DNA from: Minisyncoccota bacterium
Lineage (GTDB): Bacteria > Patescibacteriota > Minisyncoccia > Minisyncoccales > UBA5738
DNA: 6,911 nucleotides
Direction: 5' to 3'
NCBI GenBank assembly: GCA_025453415.1
Contig: JALOQL010000056.1
Location: 1 to 6,911, forward strand
Part shown: piece by piece, positions 1-6,468 of the stretch
Layout of the letters: each line of letters begins with the position of its first letter
Position numbering within the stretch: the first letter of the stretch is position 1
Translations under genes and position numbers: made by a program
The notes under the pieces: model-generated
What the model saw: only the letters and a program-made list of their open reading frames with translations
Databases searched by the model: none
Told to the model about the DNA's origin: nothing

Positions 1-679
1 GAACGAAAAAATGTTTGCCGAGCTGGGATTCAACCGGGCTCCGATGCACGCCAATGCCTACGAGGCTACCTGGGAGCTGGACATAACGCCCGGCGAGGAG
101 GACCTGCTCAAGGCGATGCGCAAGACCACGCGCTATCTCATTCGCCAGGCGCAGAAAAATCCCGATATTACGATCGAAAACAGCGCGGATCCAGGATTGA
201 TCGAAACCTACGGCCAGCTGAACGAGGAAGTAGCCCAGCGCCAGAAGTTTGTGGCGTTTCGCAAGGATTATATTAAGCGGGAGTTCGATATTTTTAATAA
301 AAACGGAAGGGCGAGGTGGTTTGTTGGACGCCACCAAGGCCAACCGGCCGCGGCGTCACTGGTGGTATTTTGGTGCGGGATTGGGTTTTACCATCAGGCG
401 GCGTCAAGGGTGAAATTCGCGAAATATTCCATCCCGTACCTGCTCCAGTGGGAAGCGATCCGAGAGGCCAAACGGCGCGGCTGCAAAACATACGATTTCT
501 GGGGCTATACCGATCCCAAGGCGTTTCCCAAGCATCCCTGGGCCGGTCCAACGCTGTTCAAGATGGGTTTTGGCGGCAAGGCATATGAATACGTTAAAAC
601 GCAGGACTTGCCGTTGTGCTGGAAATACCAGGTTGTATATTTCTTCGAGAAGCTGCGTAGTTTAAAACGAGGTTTGTGA
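1..679 (+). CDS. FemAB-family peptidoglycan bridge aminoacyltransferase, 3' part (5'-truncated)
   Basis: The reading frame is open to the left edge (Asn-Glu-Lys precede the Met at 11), so the true start lies outside the window and the Met at 11 is internal. About 225 residues are visible. FemAB proteins usually have roughly 330-450 residues, so about the N-terminal third is missing. Family signs are an acceptor-domain start with a Leu-Asp-Ile strand, then a helix with Met-Arg-Lys-Thr-Thr-Arg-Tyr (the 'KTRYxIRxA' signature, about residues 36-48 from the Met at 11). Near the C-terminus come 'YDFWGYTDP' and 'FKMGFGGKAYEY', the usual GNAT-fold ending. The family moves amino acids from aminoacyl-tRNA onto the lipid II stem peptide at the cytoplasmic membrane. 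The amino acid used here cannot be told. A plain GNAT or lipid-linked acyltransferase of the same fold is the alternative. The next gene, 109 nt on, is ftsQ, which fits a wall/division neighbourhood. The stop is TGA. Confidence 0.83.
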   Translation, partial: NEKMFAELGFNRAPMHANAYEATWELDITPGEEDLLKAMRKTTRYLIRQAQKNPDITIENSADPGLIETYGQLNEEVAQRQKFVAFRKDYIKREFDIFNKNGRARWFVGRHQGQPAAASLVVFWCGIGFYHQAASRVKFAKYSIPYLLQWEAIREAKRRGCKTYDFWGYTDPKAFPKHPWAGPTLFKMGFGGKAYEYVKTQDLPLCWKYQVVYFFEKLRSLKRGL

Positions 680-690
680 AAATAACTCCT

Positions 691-768
691 AGCCAATAAC
701 CATTAACCAATCTCTAAATGGGAAAATTGGAAATCGGATTATTGGTTGATGGATAAAGGTTATTGGTT
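691..768. repeat. Imperfect inverted repeat with two copies of the TTATTGGTT 9-mer in the femAB-ftsQ gap
   Basis: The left arm (693-711) is the reverse complement of the right arm (741-766), except for one T:G wobble and a 7-nt bulge (753-759). The right arm holds two direct copies of TTATTGGTT (739-747 and 760-768). In RNA it could fold into a long AT-rich stem with a loop of about 30 nt. It begins 12 nt after the femAB stop codon and ends 20 nt before the ftsQ start. It is not GC-rich and lacks a clean following T-run, so it is not a convincing intrinsic terminator. It could be an RNA-processing site, an operator or a short dispersed repeat. The rest of this gap shows nothing else clear. 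Confidence 0.6.
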
Positions 769-788
769 TAAGGTTTTTAGATAATTTA

Positions 789-1616
789 ATGACTCGCCGG
801 ACATACAAAAAACCACATCGGGCGAAGAAAAAGAAGTCGATCCTGGCTCAGGCGGCTTTTTGGAGGACGGCGTTCTTTATGACCGCGATCGGCGGCACAG
901 TGTGGCTGGTTTGTTTCTCGCCGGCGCTGGAGATAAAGGAGATCGCGATATCGGGCACCGAGAAAGTGGACCGCCGGGATTGCGTCAGCTTTATTGCCGG
1001 CGAGGCTCAAAAGAAGATAGCTTTCTTTGATTCGAAAAGTATTTTGCTTCTAAATTTGGACAAAACGAAAAAGGAACTGATGGCCAAATTTCCGCAAATA
1101 CAGGACATCAAGATCGAACGCCAATTCCCGTCCAAGATCTACGCGTCCATCGAAGAGCGGCGGGGCGTGGCAAGGCTTGCAACCGGCCAGAAAAGCTTCC
1201 TGGTCGACAACGACGGCATTGCTTTCGAGGAGGCGGCAACGACAACTGACCTGCTGGAGATCGGTACGGGTAAAGCCGATGGGGTCAAGGCTGGCGATAC
1301 CGCGATCAAAAAAGAATTGCTGGACAATATCCTCAAAATGAAAGTCCAGATACAGGAATTGGCGCAGACCGTTGTCGACAGCGCGCAAGTGGCCACGCCC
1401 GAGCGGGTAAATATGCGCACCTCGGAGGGTTGGTATATTTATTTCGATCCTACCAAGGATATTGCCAACCAAATGACCAAGCTTGCCGCGGTCATCAGCG
1501 ATGAATCATTCAAAGCCAAGCGCAAGGACCTGGAATACCTGGATATCCGTTTTACGCGTGTCTATTTGAAGGCAAAAAATACGCCGGAAAGTTCAAATGA
1601 GGATATTAACCAATAA
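789..1616 (+). CDS. ftsQ: Cell division protein FtsQ/DivIB (POTRA domain)
   Basis: This 275-aa protein is within the usual FtsQ size range. It has a short, very basic cytoplasmic tail (residues 1-18, with a Lys run at 13-16). One membrane helix follows at about 27-45. A POTRA-type domain spans about 47-121: it opens with 'LEIKEIAISGTEKV', and its last part is 'FPQIQDIKIERQFPSKIYASIEER'-like, given here as the segment 101-124 with the typical FP-x-I...R-x-FP-x-x-I pattern. Next is 'FLVDNDGIAFEE' (about 137-148), the usual start of the beta domain, and 'DLEYLDIRFTRVYLK' near 246-261 matches its C-terminal strands. FtsQ links the septal peptidoglycan synthesis machinery (FtsB/FtsL, FtsW/FtsI) at the divisome. 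The ATG at 789 is chosen because it precedes the basic tail and membrane helix. There is no good Shine-Dalgarno, only a weak AAGG about 15 nt upstream. The last codons, Asn-Gln-TAA, coincide with the repeated 9-mer AACCAATAA. Confidence 0.88.
   Translation: MTRRTYKKPHRAKKKKSILAQAAFWRTAFFMTAIGGTVWLVCFSPALEIKEIAISGTEKVDRRDCVSFIAGEAQKKIAFFDSKSILLLNLDKTKKELMAKFPQIQDIKIERQFPSKIYASIEERRGVARLATGQKSFLVDNDGIAFEEAATTTDLLEIGTGKADGVKAGDTAIKKELLDNILKMKVQIQELAQTVVDSAQVATPERVNMRTSEGWYIYFDPTKDIANQMTKLAAVISDESFKAKRKDLEYLDIRFTRVYLKAKNTPESSNEDINQ
1608..1616 (-). repeat. Copy of TTATTGGTT 9-mer forming the end of ftsQ
   Basis: On the plus strand this reads AACCAATAA, which encodes the final Asn-Gln-stop of ftsQ. 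The surrounding 10-mer ATTAACCAAT (1605-1614) also occurs at 702-711 in the femAB-ftsQ gap. Confidence 0.55.
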
Positions 1617-1634
1617 ATTATCTATTTTATAATT

Positions 1635-1666
1635 AAAAACGGCCCCGCTTTGGCGGGGCCGTTTTT
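1635..1666. terminator. Bidirectional intrinsic terminator between convergent genes
   Basis: A perfect 14-bp stem joins 1635-1648 and 1653-1666 around a TTTG loop. The core is GC-rich (GGCCCCGC/GCGGGGCC), with five A's on the 5' side and five T's on the 3' side, so it works in either direction. It lies 18 nt after the ftsQ stop and 6 nt beyond the stop of the minus-strand glycosyltransferase, and so ends both transcripts. Confidence 0.95.
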
Positions 1667-1672
1667 GCCGTA

Positions 1673-3532
1673 TTATTCGATCCGGTAAATGAATATCGAG
1701 TACCCGATCTTGGCGACCAATTGTTCGTCCACCAACCAGTCGTACTTGTCGGTGGGCTGGTCGTAGCCGTTGATCGCCTTGGCGCGCTGGCCCATCATTT
1801 GGTTGGCCGATATCGCCAAATAGCTGCCGCCGGGAATTTGCGAATGATTCATGTCGCTTGTCCATTTGACGTATTTGTCGCCAAGATAATATTCAGGATC
1901 CCCGCCGCCGAAATAATCCAAATATATTCTATCTATCGCTTCGTTGTCGTTCATTAGTGCCGCATATTCTTTCGTTGTTTTAGGAAGTTCGAGTCGTAAG
2001 GAGCTGGATACGATTCCATTATGGGTTTCAATAAAGTCGGCGAGCCTTTTCAGATCCTGGCCCCAGTCAAGGTTGGAATCGACCGCGATCTTATAGCCAT
2101 TATCCGGTCCGTCGGCAATTTCATTGTAATACGTCAGATAATGCGGGAAAATCGATAGCGACGAGGCGACAAACCAGCCCATCAGGAATGCCACTGCGCC
2201 GATGAACCCGGATCTCAATTTTTTGTTTTGTATGGCGCGCCAGCACGCGGCCAGTCCGGCCACGACCAGGATGAACGTCGGCGCAAACGTCGGCAATATG
2301 TGGCGCAGGCCGATGTTTAAGCTTCCCAGGAGGCTGGCGGCCCAATATATCGCGACAAATACCGCCAAGGCGAAAAATTCGAAATTGTTCCGAAGGGTCT
2401 TTCGCAACCGCGGCAGGGTGTTTTGCCAGAATTTGTTTTTGAAGAGACGTATCGCCAGGCATACCAGGGCGATCAGGGTCAAAATGTGGAACGCCAGCGG
2501 TATTTTTACCAGGTAAAGCGTCGGGAAATAGTCCAACCGGCCCTTGGCCGAGACCGCGCCATCGAAATAGGTGGTATTGCCGGTGCCGGTGCGGTTGGTG
2601 GCCATTTCAAGTCCGAGCAGATATTGCGCCCAGGGCCGCAGCAGCGGCTGCTGCGCCATGGAAATATTGATGTTTTGCATCCATTGCGGCAAGCTGGTGG
2701 TGGCCAGCACCTCCTTTGTGTCGGAAAGTTGCTTATCGGCGGGGTATTGGGCGATGTGGAGCGCGTAGACCGGTCCGATGACAAAGACCGCGCCGAATAT
2801 TGCCGCGACCGCTGCCCGCCAACAATAATTCAAAAGCGATTTGATTCTATCTTTGCCGAGAAGAGCATACGCGGCGGTGATTACGATAAAAAACGGCACC
2901 AGCAATATCAGCGAAAACTTGATCAGCATCGCCAGGCCGAAAGCCGCGCCGGCGGCCAGGGTATTTTTCCAGTCGGGTATTTTTAGGAAATTTATCCAAA
3001 AAAAGGTGGCAAAAATCGCGCCAAAGCTTGCGCCCACGTCCGTGGTAACCAGGCGGCCATGGGCCATGAAATTGGGACAGAAAACGAACATCACCAGCAA
3101 GAAAAGCGCCCAGCCGTTGCCCAGAAGTTTTCGCGTCCAAAAAAACAAAAACGCGCCGAATGCAAGCATCAACAGAATCGGGCCGATGCGGCTAAAAAAC
3201 ATTATCCGGTCCGGGTCGTTGCCGGCGTGGTAAAGAAGCTGGTCGCCGAAATCGAATTGCGTCCACCAGGGAAACGGTGCCGCCCCGGTCCAGAAGCGCG
3301 TTTCCGGAAAATTAAGACCGAGGAATTGCAACGGCAGGCCGGCCAAATCCTTGACCAGCGGCGGGTGTTCGGGATTGAGGCGGTAGTCCCGGTTGTGCCA
3401 ATAGGTGTACCCGGCGCCGATATGGGCAACCTCGTCGAAAGTCAAAGTATCATCCTTAATGCTGGCTAATGCCAGCGCCGCCATTATCAATATAAGAATT
3501 GCGGCAATAAAATTTGCAGCTGTTTTTTTCAT
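1673..3532 (-). CDS. Polytopic GT-C glycosyltransferase, family 39/PMT-like
   Basis: This 619-aa integral membrane protein has an N-terminal helix (about 7-25) and then a first extracytoplasmic loop. That loop carries an Asp-Glu pair at 33-34 ('TFDEVAH') and 'NPEHPPLVK' at 53-61. An acidic pair just after the first helix is the catalytic/metal-site hallmark of GT39/PMT and ArnT-type GT-C enzymes. About nine to ten more helices run to around residue 467, with a larger outside loop near 263-345. A soluble C-terminal part follows, with 'DSNLDWGQDL' at about 485-494, a motif I recognise from bacterial family-39 proteins. Such enzymes use polyprenyl-phosphate sugars and glycosylate proteins, lipids or glycans outside the membrane. 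Donor and acceptor cannot be read from sequence. It is downstream of a second GT-C gene with a 31-nt gap, so probably co-transcribed. It ends at the bidirectional terminator. The start ATG (3530-3532) has only a weak purine-rich GAAG upstream. Confidence 0.87.
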   Translation of the reverse strand: MKKTAANFIAAILILIMAALALASIKDDTLTFDEVAHIGAGYTYWHNRDYRLNPEHPPLVKDLAGLPLQFLGLNFPETRFWTGAAPFPWWTQFDFGDQLLYHAGNDPDRIMFFSRIGPILLMLAFGAFLFFWTRKLLGNGWALFLLVMFVFCPNFMAHGRLVTTDVGASFGAIFATFFWINFLKIPDWKNTLAAGAAFGLAMLIKFSLILLVPFFIVITAAYALLGKDRIKSLLNYCWRAAVAAIFGAVFVIGPVYALHIAQYPADKQLSDTKEVLATTSLPQWMQNINISMAQQPLLRPWAQYLLGLEMATNRTGTGNTTYFDGAVSAKGRLDYFPTLYLVKIPLAFHILTLIALVCLAIRLFKNKFWQNTLPRLRKTLRNNFEFFALAVFVAIYWAASLLGSLNIGLRHILPTFAPTFILVVAGLAACWRAIQNKKLRSGFIGAVAFLMGWFVASSLSIFPHYLTYYNEIADGPDNGYKIAVDSNLDWGQDLKRLADFIETHNGIVSSSLRLELPKTTKEYAALMNDNEAIDRIYLDYFGGGDPEYYLGDKYVKWTSDMNHSQIPGGSYLAISANQMMGQRAKAINGYDQPTDKYDWLVDEQLVAKIGYSIFIYRIE

Positions 3533-3561
3533 GATTCTTCAGTAAATGGTTTTGGGTTTTA

Positions 3562-3572
3562 GGTTATTGGTT
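3562..3572 (-). repeat. Copy of TTATTGGTT 9-mer forming the end of the upstream glycosyltransferase
   Basis: On the minus strand this reads AACCAATAACC. Its first nine bases are the final Asn-Gln-stop of the glycosyltransferase gene, in the same reading phase as in ftsQ. The longer 11-mer GGTTATTGGTT is shared exactly with 758-768. Confidence 0.55.
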
Positions 3573-5102
3573 GAAGTAATAAACCCAAACCCCGGTTTTA
3601 GGTTCGATTTTCAAATCGCCGTCCGGGTATTTATTTTTGAGGATATCAAAAGCTTCCTGATCGCGGTTCATAAAAATAACGTAAGCTGGATTATTCGTGG
3701 CAATATCTCTGACGCTGCCGGGCCAAATATATTGTGTGTTTTCGTTGCCCGGCGCGGTCAGCGAGACGAACTGGATCGTTTTTGCCGGCAGGTCGCCGCC
3801 GTACATGACCACGTATTTATCGTAACCCCCGGCGTTGGCTTTCAGATAATTTCCCACCGCCACCAGATCGGACGAAAATGATTCGATCGTCCGCGGGCTT
3901 TGCGCCCACTGCCCGAAGTAACGGTAAACCGGGGCGATTCCGGCAAATAATAGGAACGCGACCACGGTCACCGCGAGCACGTTTTTGTCTTCGATTTTGG
4001 TTTTTAGCCGATCGTAGGCGAAAACTCCGCCCAGAGCCGCCAGAATGTAGCAGGCGGGGATCGTGCCGATGACGCGCAAAGCATGGGGCAACCCCTCGTA
4101 GGTCAGGATCCCGGGCAGAAGCATTACGCCAAACCAGGCCGATAACGTCGCGTAGGGAGCCAGGCCGCGCCAATCGCGGGTTTTTAAAAAACCGATACCG
4201 TTTTTGAACAGAAGATAAATTCCGATTAAAAACATAATCCCTACCGGCAAGAAAAGCTGCGGGTCGCCGGCAAAATTATGGCGCCAGTTGGGGTCGCCGT
4301 AAATGTTGAACATTACCAGATGGCGCCACGTGCTGTCGATGATGGCGTTGACGGGACTGGACAGGGAAAAGACCGAAATCGGCCCCAGTCGGCCATAGAA
4401 TTCGTCCATGCGTCCGTTTAGAAAATACAATCCGATCGGCAAGGCCGTGAAAAAAGTGGCCAAAAGCATGAGGGATGCCTGTCCGAAAAACCTGCCTCGG
4501 GCTTTTTCCTTGCGGCTTGCGAGCCACCAAACGGCAATGACGGCCAAAAGGATGAACGGCGCCAATCTAAACGAAGAGTAAGTGTAGAAACCGATACCAA
4601 AAACCATCCCCGAAGCCGCAAACGGCCACCAGTTTTTTTTGCGCATACCCATCAACAGAAAGTAAAAGCTCCAGCAAAGGATGAGCGGCAGCATGATGGC
4701 GCGGAAATTGATGCGCGAAAAATTTATATGCCAAAACGACGTCGCAGTAAAGAACGCGGCCAGCAAGGCCAAATTTTTTTTACGAAACAGCTCGTAAGCT
4801 ACAAAGAAAACGCCCAATACGGTTAGTATGCCCAAAATTGCGGGAACCAGCCGGAAAGCAAACATCGAAATCCCCAGGAACTTGAACGAAATCGCGTCCA
4901 GAGCCATGATCAATCCTTCGCGGCCGTTGTTTTCCGGATAGAAAAGATGATACGGTTCGAAGATCGCCTGGACGCCGTTCAATGCCTCATCGGGCCAAAG
5001 GCCGGGCGGGACCGTATCGAGTTTGTATATCCGAGTGAATATAGTGACGAGCATAATCAGACCTAAAAAAATACCGGTTATCCAGCGGGAGTTCAAATTC
5101 AT
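3564..5102 (-). CDS. Polytopic GT-C glycosyltransferase, family 39-like (second, divergent member)
   Basis: The protein has 512 aa from the ATG at 5102. An in-frame TTG six codons upstream (5120) would give 518. I prefer ATG because neither start has a Shine-Dalgarno and ATG sits just before the first hydrophobic helix. After that helix the loop carries 'PPGLWPDEALNG', with the Asp-Glu pair at 38-39, then 'NNGREGL' at about 58-64. Both patterns suit GT39/PMT-type enzymes with an acidic pair in the first outside loop. Roughly ten further helices follow to about residue 395, then a soluble C-terminal domain of about 110 residues. The inferred role is transfer of a sugar from a polyprenyl-phosphate donor to an acceptor on the outer face of the membrane. 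It is the first gene of a two-gene minus-strand operon with the GT-C gene ending at 1673. The two share fold-type motifs but little visible sequence, so they are probably not a recent duplication. Confidence 0.85.
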   Translation of the reverse strand: MNLNSRWITGIFLGLIMLVTIFTRIYKLDTVPPGLWPDEALNGVQAIFEPYHLFYPENNGREGLIMALDAISFKFLGISMFAFRLVPAILGILTVLGVFFVAYELFRKKNLALLAAFFTATSFWHINFSRINFRAIMLPLILCWSFYFLLMGMRKKNWWPFAASGMVFGIGFYTYSSFRLAPFILLAVIAVWWLASRKEKARGRFFGQASLMLLATFFTALPIGLYFLNGRMDEFYGRLGPISVFSLSSPVNAIIDSTWRHLVMFNIYGDPNWRHNFAGDPQLFLPVGIMFLIGIYLLFKNGIGFLKTRDWRGLAPYATLSAWFGVMLLPGILTYEGLPHALRVIGTIPACYILAALGGVFAYDRLKTKIEDKNVLAVTVVAFLLFAGIAPVYRYFGQWAQSPRTIESFSSDLVAVGNYLKANAGGYDKYVVMYGGDLPAKTIQFVSLTAPGNENTQYIWPGSVRDIATNNPAYVIFMNRDQEAFDILKNKYPDGDLKIEPKTGVWVYYFNQ

Positions 5103-5140
5103 AAAATTTTTATATTTCAATAGCTTTGATCGATTAATAC

Positions 5141-5146
5141 ATTATA
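5141..5146 (-). promoter_or_regulatory. Putative -10 box for the glycosyltransferase operon
   Basis: On the minus strand this reads TATAAT exactly, preceded by TTG. The -35 position at 17 bp spacing is only a T-run, so the promoter is weak or needs help. Transcription would begin near 5134, giving a leader of about 30 nt before the ATG at 5102 and leaving the alternative TTG at 5120 also inside the transcript. Confidence 0.5.
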
Positions 5147-5191
5147 CAATCTTTCGGGATATCAAAAAACCTTTAAGACGACGGGGGTAAA

Positions 5192-5233
5192 AGCTGTGTG
5201 TAAATTTTGCTATCGCAAAAATTACACACAGTT
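5192..5233. promoter_or_regulatory. Near-perfect inverted repeat (hairpin or operator) in the divergent control region
   Basis: Arms 5194-5210 and 5215-5231 pair over 17 positions with one mismatch around the 4-nt spacer TATC. The pairing extends outward by a G:T and an A:T pair. The outer part reads CTGTGTGTAA facing TTACACACAG. No T-run follows and the stem is not GC-rich, so it is not an intrinsic terminator. Its centre is about 67 nt from the minus-strand -10 box and about 58 nt from the plus-strand -10 box, upstream of both. This suggests a shared protein-binding site or cruciform rather than part of either mRNA. Confidence 0.6.
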
Positions 5234-5266
5234 TGAAGCGGAGGTATTCCTGTTTTTTAAATGGGT

Positions 5267-5275
5267 TGGTATAAT
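5267..5275 (+). promoter_or_regulatory. Extended -10 promoter (TGGTATAAT) of the nuclease operon
   Basis: TG-G-TATAAT is a full match to the extended -10 consensus for housekeeping sigma-70 factors, which can work without a -35 box. Here the -35 position (TTCCTG at 5247-5252) is poor. The expected first transcribed base, about seven bases past the hexamer, falls at 5281-5283, on the ATG at 5282. This rules against the ATG at 5261 as the main start, because that codon would be upstream of transcription. Confidence 0.6.
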
Positions 5276-5281
5276 CAAAAA

Positions 5282-6151
5282 ATGGGAAAATTTATGGCCA
5301 AGGGCGACACCAACCAGGGGAGGCTTGAATTTGGAAAGGCGCATCACATCGCGATTCGGACCGGTGACGTGGAATTCGTGTCGGAAGCGGCACCGGTCGC
5401 AAAGCCGGTTTACACAAGGAATTCAACGTGGAGAAGGCGGAGTTACGAGCCGGGAAGCAAGACTCCGTTCGCGCTGAGCCGCAGCAAGGTGGACCAATTT
5501 CTGAAATGTCCGCGATGTTTTTATTTGGACGCGCGCCTCGGTATCAAAACCCCATCCATGCCGTCGTTTACGCTTAATGTGGCCGTGGATCATTTACTCA
5601 AAAAGGAGTTCGATATCCGGCGCGCCGAAGGCGTGTCCCATCCCCTGATGGATGCCTACAGCATCGATGCGGTGCCGGCCCAGCACGCTGACCTGGAGAT
5701 CTGGCGGGAAAACTTCAAGGGCGTGCGCGTAGTCCATAAGGCGACAAATTTCGAGCTTTTCGGTGCCATCGACGACCTTTGGATAAATCCGGCGGGCGAG
5801 TACCACATCGTGGATTACAAGGCCACCAGCACCACTCATGAGATTTCCCTGGATGACCAATGGAAGCGGTGGTACAAAATCCAAGCCGAATTCTACCAGT
5901 GGCTTTTTCGCGCGCGGGATTTTAAGGTCAATGACATCGCGTATTTCGTGTTTGCCAACGCAACCAAGGACCGCGAGGCGTTTGACGCTAAACTGGAGTT
6001 TGAGGTTACGGTGGTGTCCCATAAAGGTACCGACGAATGGGTTGAGCCCACGCTGGTAAAAATGAAGGAATGTTTGGATTCCGATACGCCGCCGGCCGCC
6101 GGTTCGGAATGCGAGTATTGCCAGTATGTGGAAAAGGTAAAAAATATATGA
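5282..6151 (+). CDS. PD-(D/E)XK nuclease of the Cas4/AddB/RecB-C type
   Basis: The protein has 289 aa from the ATG at 5282. ATGs at 5261 (296 aa) and 5294 (285 aa) are alternatives. 5282 is the first ATG compatible with the TATAAT at 5270, and the GGAGG at 5240-5244 is 16 nt from 5261, too far to be a normal ribosome site. Counting from 5282, 'LSRSKVDQFLKCPRCFYL' (about 65-82) matches the N-terminal Cys segment of Cas4/AddB-like enzymes. 'GAIDDLW' supplies the first Asp (164), 'HIVDYKAT' the D-x-K pair (Asp178, Lys180), and 'QAEFY' the RecB-type Q-x-x-x-Y motif (Gln201, Tyr205). A CxxC (277, 280) closes the protein. All catalytic residues are present, so an active DNA nuclease is likely. The four cysteines could hold an Fe-S cluster or zinc. 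About 60 basic, low-complexity N-terminal residues precede the domain. No cas genes or repeats are nearby. It overlaps the next gene by ATGA, so they are translated together. Confidence 0.85.
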   Translation: MGKFMAKGDTNQGRLEFGKAHHIAIRTGDVEFVSEAAPVAKPVYTRNSTWRRRSYEPGSKTPFALSRSKVDQFLKCPRCFYLDARLGIKTPSMPSFTLNVAVDHLLKKEFDIRRAEGVSHPLMDAYSIDAVPAQHADLEIWRENFKGVRVVHKATNFELFGAIDDLWINPAGEYHIVDYKATSTTHEISLDDQWKRWYKIQAEFYQWLFRARDFKVNDIAYFVFANATKDREAFDAKLEFEVTVVSHKGTDEWVEPTLVKMKECLDSDTPPAAGSECEYCQYVEKVKNI

Positions 6152-6462
6152 AATTTATAAATGTGGAGAAGTTTTTAGGCCGTGACGCAGCCGCCTTCAT
6201 CTCGCTGGTTTTTGGTATATTTAATCTATTCGTAGCCAGCGGCCTTTTTGACCGCTTGTTTTGGAATTATTTAGAAACTGGTTTTGGGTTGTTTTTCTAC
6301 TATTTCTTTATAATGGGAATGATTTTGGGCATACCATTAGGGAAATATGGTCTCTCGTCAAAATATAAAAATTACGCGATAGCGGGCTGTTTAATGACTT
6401 TCTGCGCTTTTTGCTGGATGTTTTGGTCTGTTTGGCAAACCAGAAATTTTCATATTTACTGA
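6148..6462 (+). CDS. Small three-helix membrane protein, unknown function
   Basis: This 104-aa protein starts at the ATG of an ATGA overlap with the nuclease stop. An AAAAGG about ten bases upstream may serve as ribosome site. The frame continues upstream to an ATG at 6070, but that part is antiphase to the conserved end of the nuclease and is not used here. Three hydrophobic segments are visible at about residues 14-34, 44-65 and 75-96. A short basic stretch lies between the second and third (Lys66, Lys72, Lys74) and a basic/aromatic tail follows. It is rich in Phe, Trp and Tyr, and three Cys (81, 86, 89) lie in the third helix. I do not recognise the family. By hand count G+C is 117 of 315 (about 37%), clearly below the flanking genes. 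Position between a nuclease and a HEPN/CBS protein suggests a membrane partner, but nothing in the sequence shows a function. Confidence 0.75.
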   Translation: MKFINVEKFLGRDAAAFISLVFGIFNLFVASGLFDRLFWNYLETGFGLFFYYFFIMGMILGIPLGKYGLSSKYKNYAIAGCLMTFCAFCWMFWSVWQTRNFHIY

Positions 6463-6468
6463 TAAATT

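Noticed and set aside
11..679. The ATG at 11 as the true start of the FemAB gene
   Set aside because: The frame is open upstream to the window edge, and the product from 11 lacks the N-terminal portion normal for the family.
691..768. Intrinsic terminator after the FemAB gene
   Set aside because: The stem is AT-rich, bulged and has a loop of about 30 nt with no clean T-run, unlike the textbook terminator at 1635-1666.
2423..2986. A 187-codon plus-strand frame inside the first glycosyltransferase
   Set aside because: It lies opposite membrane helices of a well-supported gene, and its Arg/Gly/Gln-rich composition is typical of an antisense shadow.
5196..5477. A 93-codon frame that begins with GTG inside the hairpin and overlaps the nuclease start
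   Set aside because: It starts within the inverted repeat, has no ribosome site, crosses the inferred promoter and runs out of phase with the nuclease, whose motifs are well conserved.
6070..6147. N-terminal extension of the small membrane protein from an ATG at 6070
   Set aside because: It would overlap the conserved CxxC end of the nuclease in another phase. The ATGA overlap start at 6148 gives a normal membrane-protein N-terminus.
5282..6151. The nuclease as cas4 of a CRISPR-Cas locus
   Set aside because: No direct-repeat array or other cas gene is in the window, and the cysteine layout differs from Cas4. A general PD-(D/E)XK nuclease call is safer.
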